Assembly: GCA_012295275.1 (NCBI GenBank)
Contig: CM022673.1
Span: forward strand, 16,927,310 to 16,991,309
Length of the DNA: 64,000 bases
Direction: 5' to 3'
Origin: Chrysomallon squamiferum
Taxonomy: Eukaryota; Mollusca; Gastropoda; Neomphalida; Peltospiridae
The notes below the pieces were generated by a model. The model worked only from the letters and a program-made list of their open reading frames with translations, had not been told where the DNA came from and did not search any database. Within the stretch, counting starts at the first letter, position 1. Every line of letters begins with the position of its first letter. Of the stretch, positions 36,517-49,943 are shown in pieces. The translations under genes were made by a program, and so were the position numbers.

Positions 36517-38740
36517 TTGTTACTACTTATTACTAATGCTATTTCCTCTTCTTTTACTACCACAGTTTTACTTCTTTGATCTCTACTGTTACTACAACAA
36601 CCAATACAACTGCAACTGCTATTATACCAACAGCTTTATTACAATAACATCAGAATAAATAAATAAATAAAGTCCTAGCAGATTAATCTCAATAAATATC
36701 TGTAACAGGTATTAATACATAACTAACCCTTTGTTGTAGAAATATAAAACAAATACTAGTTAATTAGATTATGAGAAAAGACACGGAAATTGCAAAATAC
36801 AATTCATGTGTCACAGAGAATGTCAAAAAATTAAATCCCATCATTGTGATGTAAACAAAATATGTAAAAAGTGAAATGTAATAAACAAGAGGGTATGTGT
36901 ACTAAATGCACCCTCTTGGGTTTACTTGTGATCCAAGGCTGTAGAATACCACTGTGTATGACATAGGCTAAAATGACATACCAGACAATAATATATTAAT
37001 GTTATCTATCAAAATCATATTTGAATAACATTGATGACAATAACCCTGGCAGGTAGTTATCAGTTATTGTTTTCTAATAATAATGTATAGCCTGTAGCTT
37101 TTTTTTTTTTTTTTTTTAAAAGTAAGAAAAAAACAACAACACTAAATATACCTGAAACCACATCAAAACATAAAGAGAAGGGAAAAAAACCCAACAGAAT
37201 GAAGAAACATTTTATATTAGAAATATAAAAATAGTTGATGGATATCGTTAATTAATTAATGCTGATTTAACAAAATGTGTTTTAGGTTTATTGATTTTGA
37301 AAATAAATAAATCAAAATAATAATAATAATAATATTAATCATCATCATCATCATTGTCATTATAATAATAATATCATCACCAATTACAAGTTCATTAAAC
37401 AGGTTTTACTTTCACAGGATATACTCTCTCAAAAAAATTATGAATGAATAGTTAACAATAAATGAGTCATATTAATAAATGCATGTAGTCTCTATTAATA
37501 ATATGTAAGATATTTCAAATTTTTTATAATAAAATTTCAGAAATCCAAACCACTGCTGGAGTAAGAACTGAGATAGCAGTAACAAATATTTTAAATGCTC
37601 CTTCTCATATACAGGACGGGACATACCAAACAACTTTGTTATTAGTTGTGATATGATAGGAATAGATCAGAGTGTGCACCAGCAGGATTGATCCTGAAGG
37701 CTAACAGGGTGTTACGGTTCTATTAACAAGAGACTGGGTTTCCAATAACAGTTATCATAAAAGAAAACAGTTTTACTTAGTAATAATGAGGCTACTTGAA
37801 AAATATTCTATATCAGTTATTATGTAAAAATTTCTTAATTACTTTTCAGAATTTAAAACAAAAAGTTCTCCATAAAATGTGTAACTTTGCACGTTTAAAA
37901 TTAATGTAATATTTTCTTTTTCTCAATATGAAAAGAAAAAATGAGTTGAATGTTTCACCTACTTACTTAATTATGTAATACAGTGTAGTATGTGTAGTGT
38001 AATGTTGAAAATATTTATAACCATTTGATGGATTTAACAAATCATTTTTATATTAAACAAATATGGTTATATAAAGATAAAAAGCACCCCAGTGAAATAC
38101 AGAGATAATAGATAGATACAAAAGCCTGCCCAACTTTTTGCATAAATAAAATAAAATATAGAGATGAAAAATAAATCAATAAATAATAAAAAAAAATAAA
38201 TAATAATAATAAAAAAAAAATCTATAAATTAATGATAAAATAATTAGAATGATAAATAAATAAGTAAATAAAGAAAGAAAGAAAGAAAAAATTTAAATGA
38301 TTCATTGATATTTACTGACAAAGGCACATGTGAAAACAAAGATGATATAAGTATATAACACATATGAACACATATCCAGAAACACATACCCACCTATATA
38401 ATACACACAGATATGTCCTAACCCTCATACATGCACATGCACACATATACCACCACCAACCGACACAATGTGACATACCAGATATAGTCACACACCCTTC
38501 ATAATGACACAGATGCCTTGCCAAATATAAAGCAAGTGGTTGACTTTTGATTTATATTTCTGTCAAGGATAGGTCCAAAATGGCTTGAATAATTCATCAA
38601 TATTGTTATATGTTTACAGCATGAAATATCTACATGGCTGTATGCATGTACAGTTTTTACTGTCAAGGTCCTCAGAAGGTTATAGAATAACCTCATAATA
38701 TGATACTCTGTTTACTGAGAAGTAACGAGGCAAAATGTTT
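36366..38740. other. Non-coding stretch with microsatellites and a SINE-like piece
   Basis: No gene supported. It contains (CTA)n(CTG)9 at about 36481-36520, T18 near 37100, AAT/ATC triplets at about 37318-37378, and AAAT/AAAG tracts at 38140-38290. A SINE-like segment near 37640-37760 is described in the findings. Confidence 0.65.
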
Positions 38741-38742
38741 CA

Positions 38743-38965
38743 GTTTTAATAGCCAGTTCTCACATTAGATTTAATAATCAGTTTTTACATTATAATAGAT
38801 GAACTGTGAGTTTTAACAGCCAGTTCTCACATTAGATTTAATAATCAGTTTTTACATTATAATAGATGAACTGTGAGTTTTAACAGCCAGTTCTCACATT
38901 AGATTTAATAATCAGTTTTTACATTATAATAGATGAACTGTGAGTTTTAATAGCCAGTTTTAAAA
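38743..38965 (+). repeat. 67-bp tandem repeat, 3.3 copies
   Basis: Units start with GTTTTAAYAGCCAGTTCTCA at 38743, 38810 and 38877, exactly 67 bases apart, and a partial fourth begins at 38944. Each contains TTAGATTTAATAATCAG and ATAGATGAACTGTGA. Copies are almost identical, so the array is young. Confidence 0.95.
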
Positions 38966-39440
38966 ATACTTTTTTAATTTCTGTAAAAGCCAGTTTGGTG
39001 TTTTAATTGCCTGGCAAAACGATACCAAATAAATTTACTAATTGTCTAAAGTGAATTTCATGTTTTATACTGTACAAGTTAAATATTACAATGTACATGT
39101 ACAAAATTAAATGCTAAATCACACTGAATGCTTTCTTTTAAATGTTACCATGGCAAAAGCAATAAGTATACATTTTTCTCAGTTCCCATTTACTTTATAA
39201 ACTACTGCAGTGTTTCAACTTCTATTTTTATTTCTGTTTTATAAATTACAACTTTTCAACCATCTGTTGTTTTTACATCATTATTTCTTCTTTCTGAAGA
39301 AAGAGTTTTAAAACAAGATATATTAAATGATAAAGAAGAATTATTAATTATGTAAAATTCATTATGAAACTTTTTTCTAAGCAAAACACAATTTAATTTT
39401 CATACTGATAACAAAAATGCCGCTAACCAGCTCTCCAATC

Positions 39441-39493
<53 letters not shown>

Positions 39494-40420
39494 CTGTATG
39501 TATGTATTTTCAAACACGTAAGCATTTTTCTTCCTTATTTGGAGCACGTACAAGGATTTGACATTATATTCATTCACAATTACTAGTCATTTTATACATA
39601 CAGTACCAGTGATATATCCTGTCACATTAAGGCCAGTATTTTCAATACTTTAAAAAAAAAAAAAATCTTTTTTTTTCTATCATGTTGCAAAGAGACTTTC
39701 CCCTTTACAACTGAAGTCTGTCAACAATAAAAGAAAAATGCATTAAATAAATCGGTAAAAAAATAAAATAAAATAAAAATATATTATATACTTTCTTTCA
39801 GTGTTTGAAAGTTCAGGTTATGTTTGCTTGCTATTTATTTATTTATTTTTAAAATTTAAATTATTATTCTTTTTAATTTTAGGTAAAAATAATTTTAAAA
39901 ATAATGAGAAATAAACAAATGAAATAATAAATATAAAAAAACCATGACTATAAAACATTCAGCTATTATTTTCATTTCATAGTATCTTGGGAGAAAAAAA
40001 TAAAAAAAATAAAATAAAAAAAGAAAGAAAATTCCACTTAGAACTACACTATTGTGAACTAGTGATACGTGCACCTTGTTTTTATTATAAATTAACAATA
40101 ATATTGATACAAACAGTAATGACTATGGTATAATAGCAGTAGTTATTGTAGTAGCTGCAACAATAAAAACAACAACAACAACAACAACAATAATAATAAC
40201 AGAAGAAGAAGAAAAAACCCCAAAACCTATTAATTTTCTAAAATATTTTAAGTCAGACTTTTTGTGTATATATATATATATATATATAAAAAAAAAAAAA
40301 CCTGATATCTGTGTAGAAAATATCCAGCTGAAATAAAATAATGACAGTTATATTGTGCAATAACAGAAAGGACAAAGATACATGTTTCCGATTAAAACTA
40401 CAATTCTGTGATCAGCACTG
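38966..40420. other. Non-coding stretch with microsatellites
   Basis: No gene supported. It contains (AC)n at 39444-39490, A/T runs near 39651-39675, (AAC)(AAT)(AAG) triplets at about 40160-40215, and (TA)n followed by an A run at about 40267-40302. Confidence 0.7.
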
Positions 40421-40665
40421 AGAAATCACCATGATGACAGTGCTGACATCCATGCTGTAGGTTTACTGTCATCACATGCTGAGTAATTGATTAAATAACA
40501 ATCGTAAGATGAGTTTATGATGTTTCCAGTCTATAAAACCACCCATCAATAGAATTATGGGAAAAATCTCTATAAGATGCCGCATATTTTTACTACATAT
40601 TTACTGCCTGTGACATAACCTTAATTATTACATAAGGGTTGTACACAAAGGTTTCATGGCATTAA
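40420..40665. promoter_or_regulatory. Candidate conserved non-coding element with a hairpin
   Basis: A repeat-free island with a 10-bp perfect inverted repeat, TGATGACAGT (40432-40441) and ACTGTCATCA (40465-40474), separated by 23 bases. TGACAG is the Meis/TALE-type core. Downstream lie AATTGATTAAATAACAATCG, GTTTATGATG and ATCAATAGAATTATGGG, all with homeodomain or Sox-like cores. No coding frame is evident. Confidence 0.35.
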
Positions 40666-40865
40666 GTAATATATTATGTAACACATTGTTTTTAAAATTA
40701 TATCTTGAAATGTAGGTGTGTATTAGGTTAACTGAAGTATGTGATTTTTAAATTGAAAATATTTGTTAAAGAAAAAGCCCAGAAAATGGTTTCTTAAAAA
40801 TAGTATTAAGCTGTTAATACCTTTTCTTTTATTAATTTTATTAGGCCTATATGATAGTTACAAAT

Positions 40866-40931
<66 letters not shown>

Positions 40932-43900
40932 TTCAGTGTAGATATACTAAAGCCTATCTAACTAATAATTTATAAACTCAAATTATCATTTTATTTATTT
41001 ATTTGACTTTTTATTTCAACATAGCCACCCTGATTTTGTATAACACATAGTTCTCTTTTTAATGACATTCACAAAAAATAAAGGATGGAATACCTATCAG
41101 TTTCTAAATTAAACTGTAATAAATTTGAAATATATTCTACACTAATCCAACCCATCAGTTGCTCTGTGAAATAAAAATACAGTATGTCACTAGTGGAATA
41201 TTAACGGTTATATAATATGTGTACAACTTCTAGACTGAACTCAACAGCTTGTCCTTTCCATTTAGAACAGCACTTAATTTCTTTTCTTAATTTAAAAGTA
41301 TGTGCTAACCTCTGATCCCTCCTCAAAACACAGTTTAAATAAATAAATAAAAATGTTATGATTTTAGTGTGTGTGAATGTGTTTGTGTGTTTGTGTGTTT
41401 GTGTGCATATATGTGTATATATGTATGTAAGAACACATGTACCTATATATGTGTAAAAGGATGTAATGAATGTATTTATTAAACATCTGTGTTTTTATGT
41501 GCATGTATCTACATGTCATAAAAGGTATGTTTGTATGTGTATCAGTCTTTAAACATTTTGTTTACAGTGGTAATCTTGTCAGTCAGTTCTATTTTGAGAC
41601 CATTTTAAATTACATTCTAACATGAGAAATGAACAATAAACAAGGATATAGGATTGCCTGAGTAACAGAGTGTTACAGTTCCTACATACTAATGATTCAG
41701 TCTGTAAATAGTTCTACAGTGTAACATTTTAACTTGGGAATTATTGTACAATGTTATAATTTAACCTGTACTGTAACTGAATTTAGTTTGTACTGTAACA
41801 AATTAATTTACAATTTTGTATTTTTCTCATTAAACATGCAATATAAATATCTGTTTTCATTTTAAAACTATTAAATGAACTATATATATATATTTAATAT
41901 GATATATATTAAGTACAAGTGACTCCTTATTTACTTTATGTGAAAATGGCAATTTTGTGTCTCACATTTGAACATTAATGGCATCAAATATTTGAACTTT
42001 TTTTTTTTTTTTTAATTCAAAATTGTTGAAAAAGCAATAAAGTCCTCTGCTTTGTGTGACTGTAAAGTGTTGCACACACACAAACACAGAAACACACATT
42101 AAATATATCTGGTGCTTTGATTTACTTCATTTGTCAAAAAAGAAGAAATAAAAAAGAAAAGTAAAAATCTCTTTTAAATCTTTTTTATAATGTCATTATT
42201 TTTACACCTTTTTTTTCTGTTACTTAATTCTTTTTCTTTCTTTCTTTCTTTTTTTCTTTCATTATTACTTACACTCCTTTTTTCACTTTATTATTATTAT
42301 TCTTTTTTTTTTTTTTGAATTCCATTTCTGTCTTTTTTCTTCTGTATTTTATTTCACTGTTGTATATCCTGTTCAGCACTTTACTATCTGCACTATAAAG
42401 AGTTCAGAGACAGTGAGTGACAAACAGAAGAAATAGTAATCCAGTGGTCTCAATCTAATGAAAGACATTTGGGCAATTTCAATTGGTGGTGATTTGTTTT
42501 TTTTCCACTTATATTTTTTTTAACTCACCTTTTAAGGCCTGCAGGATTTGATCAAGACAATGGTGCATTGTTTGTGGAGCATTTAACACACATGTAAAAT
42601 ATTTATAAAGTAGGTTGAATAAAAAGGTATATTCCCTATTCACTGCTCCAATAATTTTTTTTTTTTTTTCACCATGACACACACAGAAAAACAGTTTAAA
42701 AACAACAACAACAAAAAGTTTACTGAAATGAACTTAAATGTCACTGAATTGAAAATTAAATTTATTTTTACAATAGTGTGTGTGTGTAAAGAAAAAAAAA
42801 AAAAAAATTGAAATGAAAAACAAAATAAAAACAAAAACCTAAACAATAGCATAATGTTAAAAATTACAGATTTATTGAATCAAAATAAATAAATAAATAA
42901 AATAAATTAAATAATGCAAATCAAAAAAAATCAAAACGAATAAATAAATGTAAAAAAAAAAAATATAAAAAAATAAAAAAAAACCCAAACCCTCAAACAA
43001 AAGAAAACAAAACTGCACCCATTAAAATGGTAATAATTTCAATCAACATTTTTTTTTTTTTTTTGAGATAAAAATGGATAAACATGTTAACAAGTTCAAG
43101 TCCTTGCATTAATCATTCCATAACTTTATTTTTTTTTTTTACAAGTTAGTGAGGAATCATTGTGAACACTGTTCACCTGTACATATGTACCTACTGCAAT
43201 AAGATTGGAATTAACTGCAATTCAATACACTTCAATACTACAATGACAGCATACCTGTGATAACAATGAACAGGGTCACCTGACAAATCAAAGGTAGAAT
43301 AAATAAAGTAGTTTTGTTAAAAAAAAAAAAATAATAACTATAAATAAATAATAAAAAAAAATATCACTGCAAATGGAAATTGTGCAAATATCTGTCTTTA
43401 GATTGAGACCAGTAGATTAATTTGTTTGTAAATTAAAAAAAAAAAAATATATATAAAATAATAATATAAAATAAAATTTAAAAAAATAATAAAATAAAAA
43501 CTAAACTAAAATAAAATATAATAAAATAATTACTTTTTAAAAATTAACAACATTACCAAACTGCGACTGGGTTGTTTCCCAGTTAGCTAGTATATCACAA
43601 CTTATAATCACTACTGTATGTTGTTTCAGTTAATGGAAGATTCACATTAAAGACTTCTTGCTGTTTATGTGAAAATAGGATTCCAAGGATTTCTGATAAT
43701 TCATGGTTGGGGTTACTCTTATACAAAATGTCCAGTTGTGAGAAAAATTGATAAACTAATTTATAACATTTCATTTTTTTTTTAAATACTGTTTATTCAA
43801 TGGCAGCATTTTAAATCAGTTTTATTATTTTTTAGAAAGTGCTGGGATAATTTTGTAATGTCAAATTTGTTTCAGACAAAAAATATTAATAAAAAATAAA

Positions 43901-44200
43901 AAAATAAATAGAAAACAGAAGCAAAAATATATATTAATTTATTAATGTAAACTTGTCTCTGTACAATGTCACAACTGCATGTACAGTGAAATATTTTTAA
44001 TTTTTGTTCTTAATTTCTCTTGCAAATTATCTATGCTTTGAAATGCATTTGGACAAAATCATTTCTATACATTCAGAACATTAAATGTACACTTATTTGA
44101 TTTTTGATAAAGTAAGTAACTAAGTAAGTAAGTAAATAAATAAACAGACAAAACAAACAGAAATATTAATACTTTTAAAAGTTATTTGAAATTAAAACTA
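40666..44200. other. Non-coding stretch with microsatellites
   Basis: No gene supported. It contains the (GT)n tract at 40868-40930, CA/TG-rich sequence at 41370-41530, pyrimidine-rich stretches at 42170-42350, A/T homopolymers at about 42650-42670 and 42790-42807, and many AAAT units at 42880-43020 and 43320-43530. Confidence 0.7.
40868..40930. repeat. (GT)31 microsatellite
   Basis: A perfect dinucleotide run of about 63 bases. Confidence 0.95.
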
Positions 44201-44219
44201 TTGTTGTTTGTCAAACATG

Positions 44220-44570
44220 TTTAACACAATAACTTCTGAGATCTCAACCACTTGTTATAATTGTGCTCCCCACCCAGGACTAAAGGTAGCTGCTGCTAGA
44301 AAGTGAACGTAGCAGCAGTCAAATGCAACAACAGACAGACTGGTGTATAAACTTCCTTAAGCCAAAGTGCCAGTTTCCCCTCCAGCCTGGGTCACCCTGC
44401 ATCTTGTGTGTGTCACCCTGCACAACTTGATAGAGCCATTAAAACACACACGTACAGAAAAACCTGTTAAACATTTGTTAACATGACGATTTAGTTCTGA
44501 GAACATCACTTGGCTTTACAGGAGCCAAACACAACATCCTGACTGGACTCTAACAATGGCTGTACTGACA
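44220..44570. other. Complex non-repetitive island
   Basis: About 340 bases richer in G+C than the flanks, with a GTCACCCTGCA motif present twice (about 44391 and 44411), CAGTTTCCCCTCCAGCC and GTAGCTGCTGCTAG. There is no open frame of note. It could be a regulatory element or an old non-autonomous repeat. Confidence 0.25.
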
Positions 44571-45001
44571 AAGTGAATTCATTTTATTTTAATCAATCAC
44601 AGTTTTACAAATTCTGTAAATTCATGAACAAAATTGTGCATTTTGCTACTTCAGATCTAGGACTGGGCAGTTTGTTGTTATACATATCAGGGTTCAAAGG
44701 GTTAAAAACACACACATATGGTAAAGCCAAAGTTAAACAGACTCCTTTGTTAAATGATAATTTAAAAAACACTAAACATGTTAACAAAATATTTTTTAAA
44801 ATCCCCAAAACAAACGTACATAAATATAATGAAACCTACACTTGTTAAAAATAATTAAAAATAAAATACATAAATTGCAATGAAACCAAAATTAAACAAA
44901 TATCCCTATTAATATGACAATTAGAAACATTATACACACAGTGAAAGTTTTTGAAATTTACTAAAAAAAAATAGTAATACAAATAATAATAATAAGTAAA
45001 A

Positions 45002-45052
<51 letters not shown>

Positions 45053-45279
45053 AAATAAAATAAAATACAAAAAATAAATAAAAACAACAACCACAAATAA
45101 TAATGATGATGATGATGATAATAATAATAATAATATCAATAAATAAATAAATAAAAAAATAAAAAAAAATAAAAATAAAAATAACAATAACAACCACAAA
45201 TAATAATGATAATAATAATAATAATGATAAAAATAAATAAATAAAATAATAAAATTAAAAATACAAAAATAACAACCAC

Positions 45280-45327
<48 letters not shown>

Positions 45328-46750
45328 TAAATAAATAAATAAATAAATTAAAAATAACAAAAACCTGAAATCAGACTGCCTTACTTGTTAACATAATAAT
45401 TAAAAATAATTACCTACTACATCAAAGCACTAGCCTTATCTCCCATAATATCTCTTAAAAGGGAGAAAACTATTCAGCAGATATATTAATAACTTTTGCA
45501 TTATACTTCTGCATACATCATAACAAATAAAGAACATCATTTCCATTAATGTTACTTTTGAAAAAGAAAAAGAAAAAGAAAAACCTACTCAGTAATTATG
45601 AAAAGTATTTTTGTCATTCTCCTAATTTTTATAATCGTGTTTATAACAGCATTGTTTCATGTATAAATAATGTCTGTACAAGTAATATCTGTACATCATA
45701 TCATTATTATTTTTGTTTAAATTACTGCTTTAAATCCATCATAAATTTTGATTCTGGAGCAAAAACCTACATACACACATTAACAGAAAGAATACACCCA
45801 CACTAACACAAATACAAGCATACCTATACATATACAAACACAAGACAAAACCTGCAAACAAATACAGCAAAACAGAAAAATAATATAACGAATATTAAAA
45901 AGAAAGGAAAAACATCCAAAAAACTCACATGATTTGAAAGAGTACCTTTGATTTAACAGTAAGCTGTTGTATATTTTATTTATTGCATGTCAGTTACTAT
46001 TTATCTGTGTTTAACAAAGCCACCTGTTGTTATAATTACAAGTCCAGCAGTTCTGTCAGTCAGTTTGTTAGAAGAATTCTACACTTCATCAGAGTTCAAT
46101 ATGCATTAAATATAAATTACTTTATTTATTTCTGTGCTGTGAGTGTATGTGTGTATGTATATGTGTACATATGTATTATATCTGTGTATATGTGTACATA
46201 TGTACATATATATATCTGCATGCAGGTATATGTGTATGTATATATGTATGTAATATATTTATGTTTATATTCTTCCTAATTACTTTAATGAATAAAAAAT
46301 TCTCATACCAAATGAACGATTGAAGAATGAATGGATAAATGAATATATTAATTTATGAATATTTAGAAGAAGATAAAAAAGATAATAACACAAATAATAA
46401 ACTTTATAAATATAGCCTATATATTCAGGATCTATATTGTTTGTATTATATAAATGTAATTCTTTTTGTAAAGTGGCAAGTAGTTTTACTAAGTTTACTT
46501 ATGTAACTCAAAATATGTCACAAAGATAACAGTATGTATCATTAAGTAATACAGTGTATTACAAGATAAGACATTCTTAATCTCTAACAGAGGTAAGAAA
46601 AATATTGGTCATTCATGCATAATATTTTCTTGTAGCACATACTTTTAATACTGCACAGTAAACAGTAAAAAAAAAAAAATAAAAAAAAAAATCTTTCCTT
46701 TCAGGTAGTGAGATATTTTTTACTTACCATGTAGATAGATGGATGTAAGT
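44571..46750. other. Non-coding stretch dominated by AAAT/AAT repeats
   Basis: No gene supported. The compound repeat at 44990-45345 is listed separately. The open frames at 44573-44848 are without recognisable features. TG/TATG-rich sequence lies at 46140-46255 and A-rich runs at 46667-46690. Confidence 0.7.
44990..45350. repeat. Compound (AAAT)n/(AAT)n repeat with duplicated segment
   Basis: Twelve or more AAAT units are followed by AAT, GAT and AAAT stretches. A segment of the type AACAACCACAAATAATAATG occurs three times at roughly 105-base spacing, so the compound microsatellite has itself been duplicated. Confidence 0.9.
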
Positions 46751-46942
46751 GTATCAAAAAACGTTAATGAACAACTTCAGAAAGAGTTTGAAGAAAGCAC
46801 AGATTTACAACTTTCTCCGTGAAAAAAGTTTTACACAGGTTGTGGTTCACAGCAGAGGAGTAGATAATCTCTGTATGTACTGGTGCTAGGCGATACTGTC
46901 CAGTGTAAAGACAGACGTTCATGTATTGTGGTATCTGTACAG

Positions 46943-47150
46943 GTCAGGTCGAGTCATGTCCACAGACACACTTGTTACATTCCAAACTGTACCAGCAGAT
47001 TCTGTCCTACTTACCAGTCTCATATCTAGGCCATATAGACTGTACACACTGAACATATTTTCACACTGTACTTATCTGTATAATATACATTCCACTGAGT
47101 GTGTATGTTTTTATCTGCAAGTGTATGTACTGTGTATGTTTATAATATAA
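46943..47150 (+). CDS. Weak candidate coding segment
   Basis: After an acceptor-like GGTATCTGTACAG a frame runs SGRVMSTDTLVTFQTVPADS, then VLLTSLISRPYRLYTLN. It decays into Tyr/Cys/Val-rich residues from a TG-rich tail before stopping. The first 40 residues look protein-like and the DNA there is non-repetitive. A good minus-strand donor (CTG/GTAAGTAGG) at 47016 lies inside the same block, so the block may instead be a minus-strand exon edge or a regulatory island. No family recognised. Confidence 0.2.
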
Positions 47151-47231
47151 TACACATATATGCATAAACACATATATGAATGCATGCATACATATATACA
47201 TACATATTTATATATATGCACAAATACACAA

Positions 47232-47262
<31 letters not shown>

Positions 47263-48670
47263 AATTTATACACATACACAAAATTATGTAACATACTGAA
47301 TGAAATGAACATACCACATATAGTAATACAATTTAATATTAAATATATCTGTTATCACATCCCTGCATTACTGAGGTGATTGATGTGTGCAAGTTACACA
47401 CTTGTAGTGTTGGTGAATATGTGTATATATATATTATCACAGTCAGTTAAAACATAAAATGCAATTACCTTCTCCAGATTATAAAATTAACAGTGTCTGT
47501 ATAATAAAACCTTAATATTGTATTAACAGTCATAATTATAATGGCTATTTTATGAAGGCAGTTACTCTAGGTTCACTGTGGTAAAAAATTATAACTCTAT
47601 GGCAAATACTGCTTTTAGTGAAGTTATTAAATATATGTATGTATTGTGTGTGTGTGTGTGCGTGTGTGTGCGTGCGTGTGCATGTGTGTGAGCATGTGTA
47701 TGTGTGCATGTGAGTGTGCATGTACTTTTGAGCATGCTTTTATTTGGGTTAATGCTTTTGTCTGGTTTTTGTTTTTATATGTGTATGTGTGTGTGTGTGT
47801 GTGTGTATGTGTGTGTGTGTGTTTCAAGCATGTATATGTGTATTTTATATTTTGTATGTATTTTTAGTGAGGTTAATTAGTAGAGTATGATGGAAGTAGA
47901 TGACTTTGAAATAAAATCTTTATAATTTTATAAAATAACTCATCTAAAATTGAATCATTATATTAAATCATTACCATCATCATAATTTTTTATAATTATA
48001 TTAAAGAAAGAATAAATTTCGGTACCTCTGACATGGTACTGATACACATAATTTAACTAAGATAAAATTTAACAGTTTAACATCTTTAAATAAAACATTG
48101 CAACATAATTAACAGTGCTTATTGCTTTAATATTAACATTTTAAACAGTTCTATTTTATTTACTTATTTAATTAATTGTAATATTATTCTTTATGTTTAA
48201 GAAATAAAATACATAACATAATATAATTATTTTAAACAATATTTTCATATTTTATGATGATAAACTTTTTCTTTAAATACATTTTTCTATTAGTTTTTGC
48301 TACAATTTTGCTTCTGAATTTTTAAATGCAAACAAGATCAAGGCAAACAGTATTACTAAAAAATAATAATAATGAAAATATTATAATATGCTTTCTCAGT
48401 TAAGCAGGATGAACTTTCTGAAGTCTACGTAAGATTTAGGACAAAAAGGAGTAGTAGTAGAAGTAATAGTAGTGCTGACAGTAACAGCAGTGATAATGAT
48501 AGCAGCAGCAACAGCAGCAGCACAAAGTGCAGTAATAGTAGTCTGGTAGAAATTGCAATGATAACAAAACATTAATAAAAATAATAACAACATTTAACAA
48601 CAACCATACAAAGCATCAAGAACAACAGTAATGAATGCTACGAGTTTGTTAGAGCTGAAACAAGGTGAGA
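47151..48670. other. Non-coding stretch with TG-rich repeats
   Basis: No gene supported. (CATA)n lies at about 47230-47262 and a long imperfect TG/TGCA tract at 47644-47870. AGC/AGT-type triplets at about 48450-48545 sit just beyond the donor of the exon at 48677. Confidence 0.7.
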
Positions 48671-48676
48671 GTTTAC

Positions 48677-48805
48677 CCTGAGAGGCTGTCCTGTCAGGCT
48701 GCTCGGTATGACGTCTGGCTGAGCGATGACCACACCCCTGCTCGCTTGCTGTTGGGCAGCAGCTTCTCTGGACGTGCCCCACGCCGATGACAACACAGCA
48801 TTCAT
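48677..48805 (-). CDS. Probable coding exon, possibly first coding exon; Gln/Ala/Ser-rich
   Basis: This 129-base minus-strand block is about 60% GC with seven CpGs, in sharp contrast with its AT-rich flanks. The ATG sits in a Kozak-like context (GCTGCCATGA). The 43 codons read MNAVLSSAWGTSREAAAQQQ, then ASRGVVIAQPDVIPSSLTGQ, then PLR, and end at a donor-like AGG/GTAAAC in phase 0. The frame is also open upstream to an in-frame TAA, with a weak acceptor (TATCCTAAG) at 48835, so an internal exon from 48834 is possible. The peptide is small-residue and glutamine-rich, as in disordered N-terminal regions. I recognise no family. It lies on the same strand as the 60-kb exon, about 11 kb downstream of it, so it could be an alternative start of the same gene or an exon of a nested one. 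Confidence 0.55.
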
Positions 48806-49921
48806 GGCAGCACCTTTCCAACCTTGTTTATACACTTAGGATATAAATTTGATATATATATATATATACACACACCTGGTGTATAAACTGAATATCTGTA
48901 CCTGGTATATAAAGTAAGTATGTACATGCAAGTGTGGCTGATTTGACTTGTGTGCTGCCTGCTGCCCTCTCACCACAACTATTATTAGCTCAGCAAATCT
49001 GTTAGATACAGGCTGGTATACCATACCTGAATGAGTCCTTGGTCATTTTATTGCACAGGGTAAAATAAACTTTTAAAACAAAAACACGCACACGCACATG
49101 CACACACATTGTTTTAAAATTCTAAATAATTGATCACTTTGCAACTTGAGCTAAAACAATAAAGCATGTAGCTAATTTTAATTCACTGTTAATTGTATTT
49201 GTAAAATGACACCATAAACTCCATGGAAATTAATCAGTTCTTATCAATCTGTCTTATCAGTAAGCTATACAAAAGTCAGGGTTCACTGGAGGTAATAAAA
49301 AAATAATTACTCTTGGAGGGAGTTATTATTATTAACTGAATATAAAAAAACATCAAGGCAAAATAAGGATGATAAATGTGCTGTGTAAATCAGAACATCT
49401 CTTTATTAGATCCAGAAAAACACATACACATTTATCTGAATAATTAAAATATCTCAAATTTTTATGTTATTTGTGGTGATTATTTACTGCATAGGACAGT
49501 AATAAGAATATATTTACTTGCATAATAATACTTGTACATAATATATTTATTACATATTATGTGTGTAATATGAGAGTGTGTCTATGCATTCAGAAAGACA
49601 CAGTTTCATTTAATCTACAAATATCACATATACTGCACATACTCTCACATACTGACTGGAATTTGATGCAAACTACGACGTTGTAGAACTAAACAATAAT
49701 GTGATACTAGCTGTCTGTTATACCTCACTGGAAATAGTACAATAAAATACGAGAAGTTCATTGTAATACAAGAAATATGTTTTAACAATGAAATCACTAT
49801 GATCTATACACCTTTCGGACAAATAAAGTTCAGCTTATGCAGAGTTTGCTTCACTGAGTTTTCAGAATTGCTATTTGGCAAATGTTTGGAAATTACTCCC
49901 ATACTAAATCATTTTGTTCAT

Positions 49922-49943
49922 ACTGAGGTGGTTACACCTCAGT
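49922..49943. other. Perfect 9-bp stem, 4-base loop hairpin
   Basis: ACTGAGGTG and CACCTCAGT are exact reverse complements around GTTA. The stem is G+C-rich compared with its surroundings. It could be a palindromic binding site, since CACCT/AGGTG is a zinc-finger (ZEB/Snail type) core on both arms. It may also be chance. Confidence 0.7.

Noticed and set aside
36481-36532. (CTG)n considered as a coding poly-Leu or poly-Gln tract
   Set aside because: No open frame with splice boundaries surrounds it; an ordinary triplet microsatellite.
44930-45360. Overlapping Ile/Tyr/Leu-rich frames that look like membrane segments
   Set aside because: They are translations of (AAAT)n/(AAT)n repeats in different frames.
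47627-47867. His/Thr-rich and Cys/Val-rich frames
   Set aside because: TG-rich microsatellite translated on both strands.
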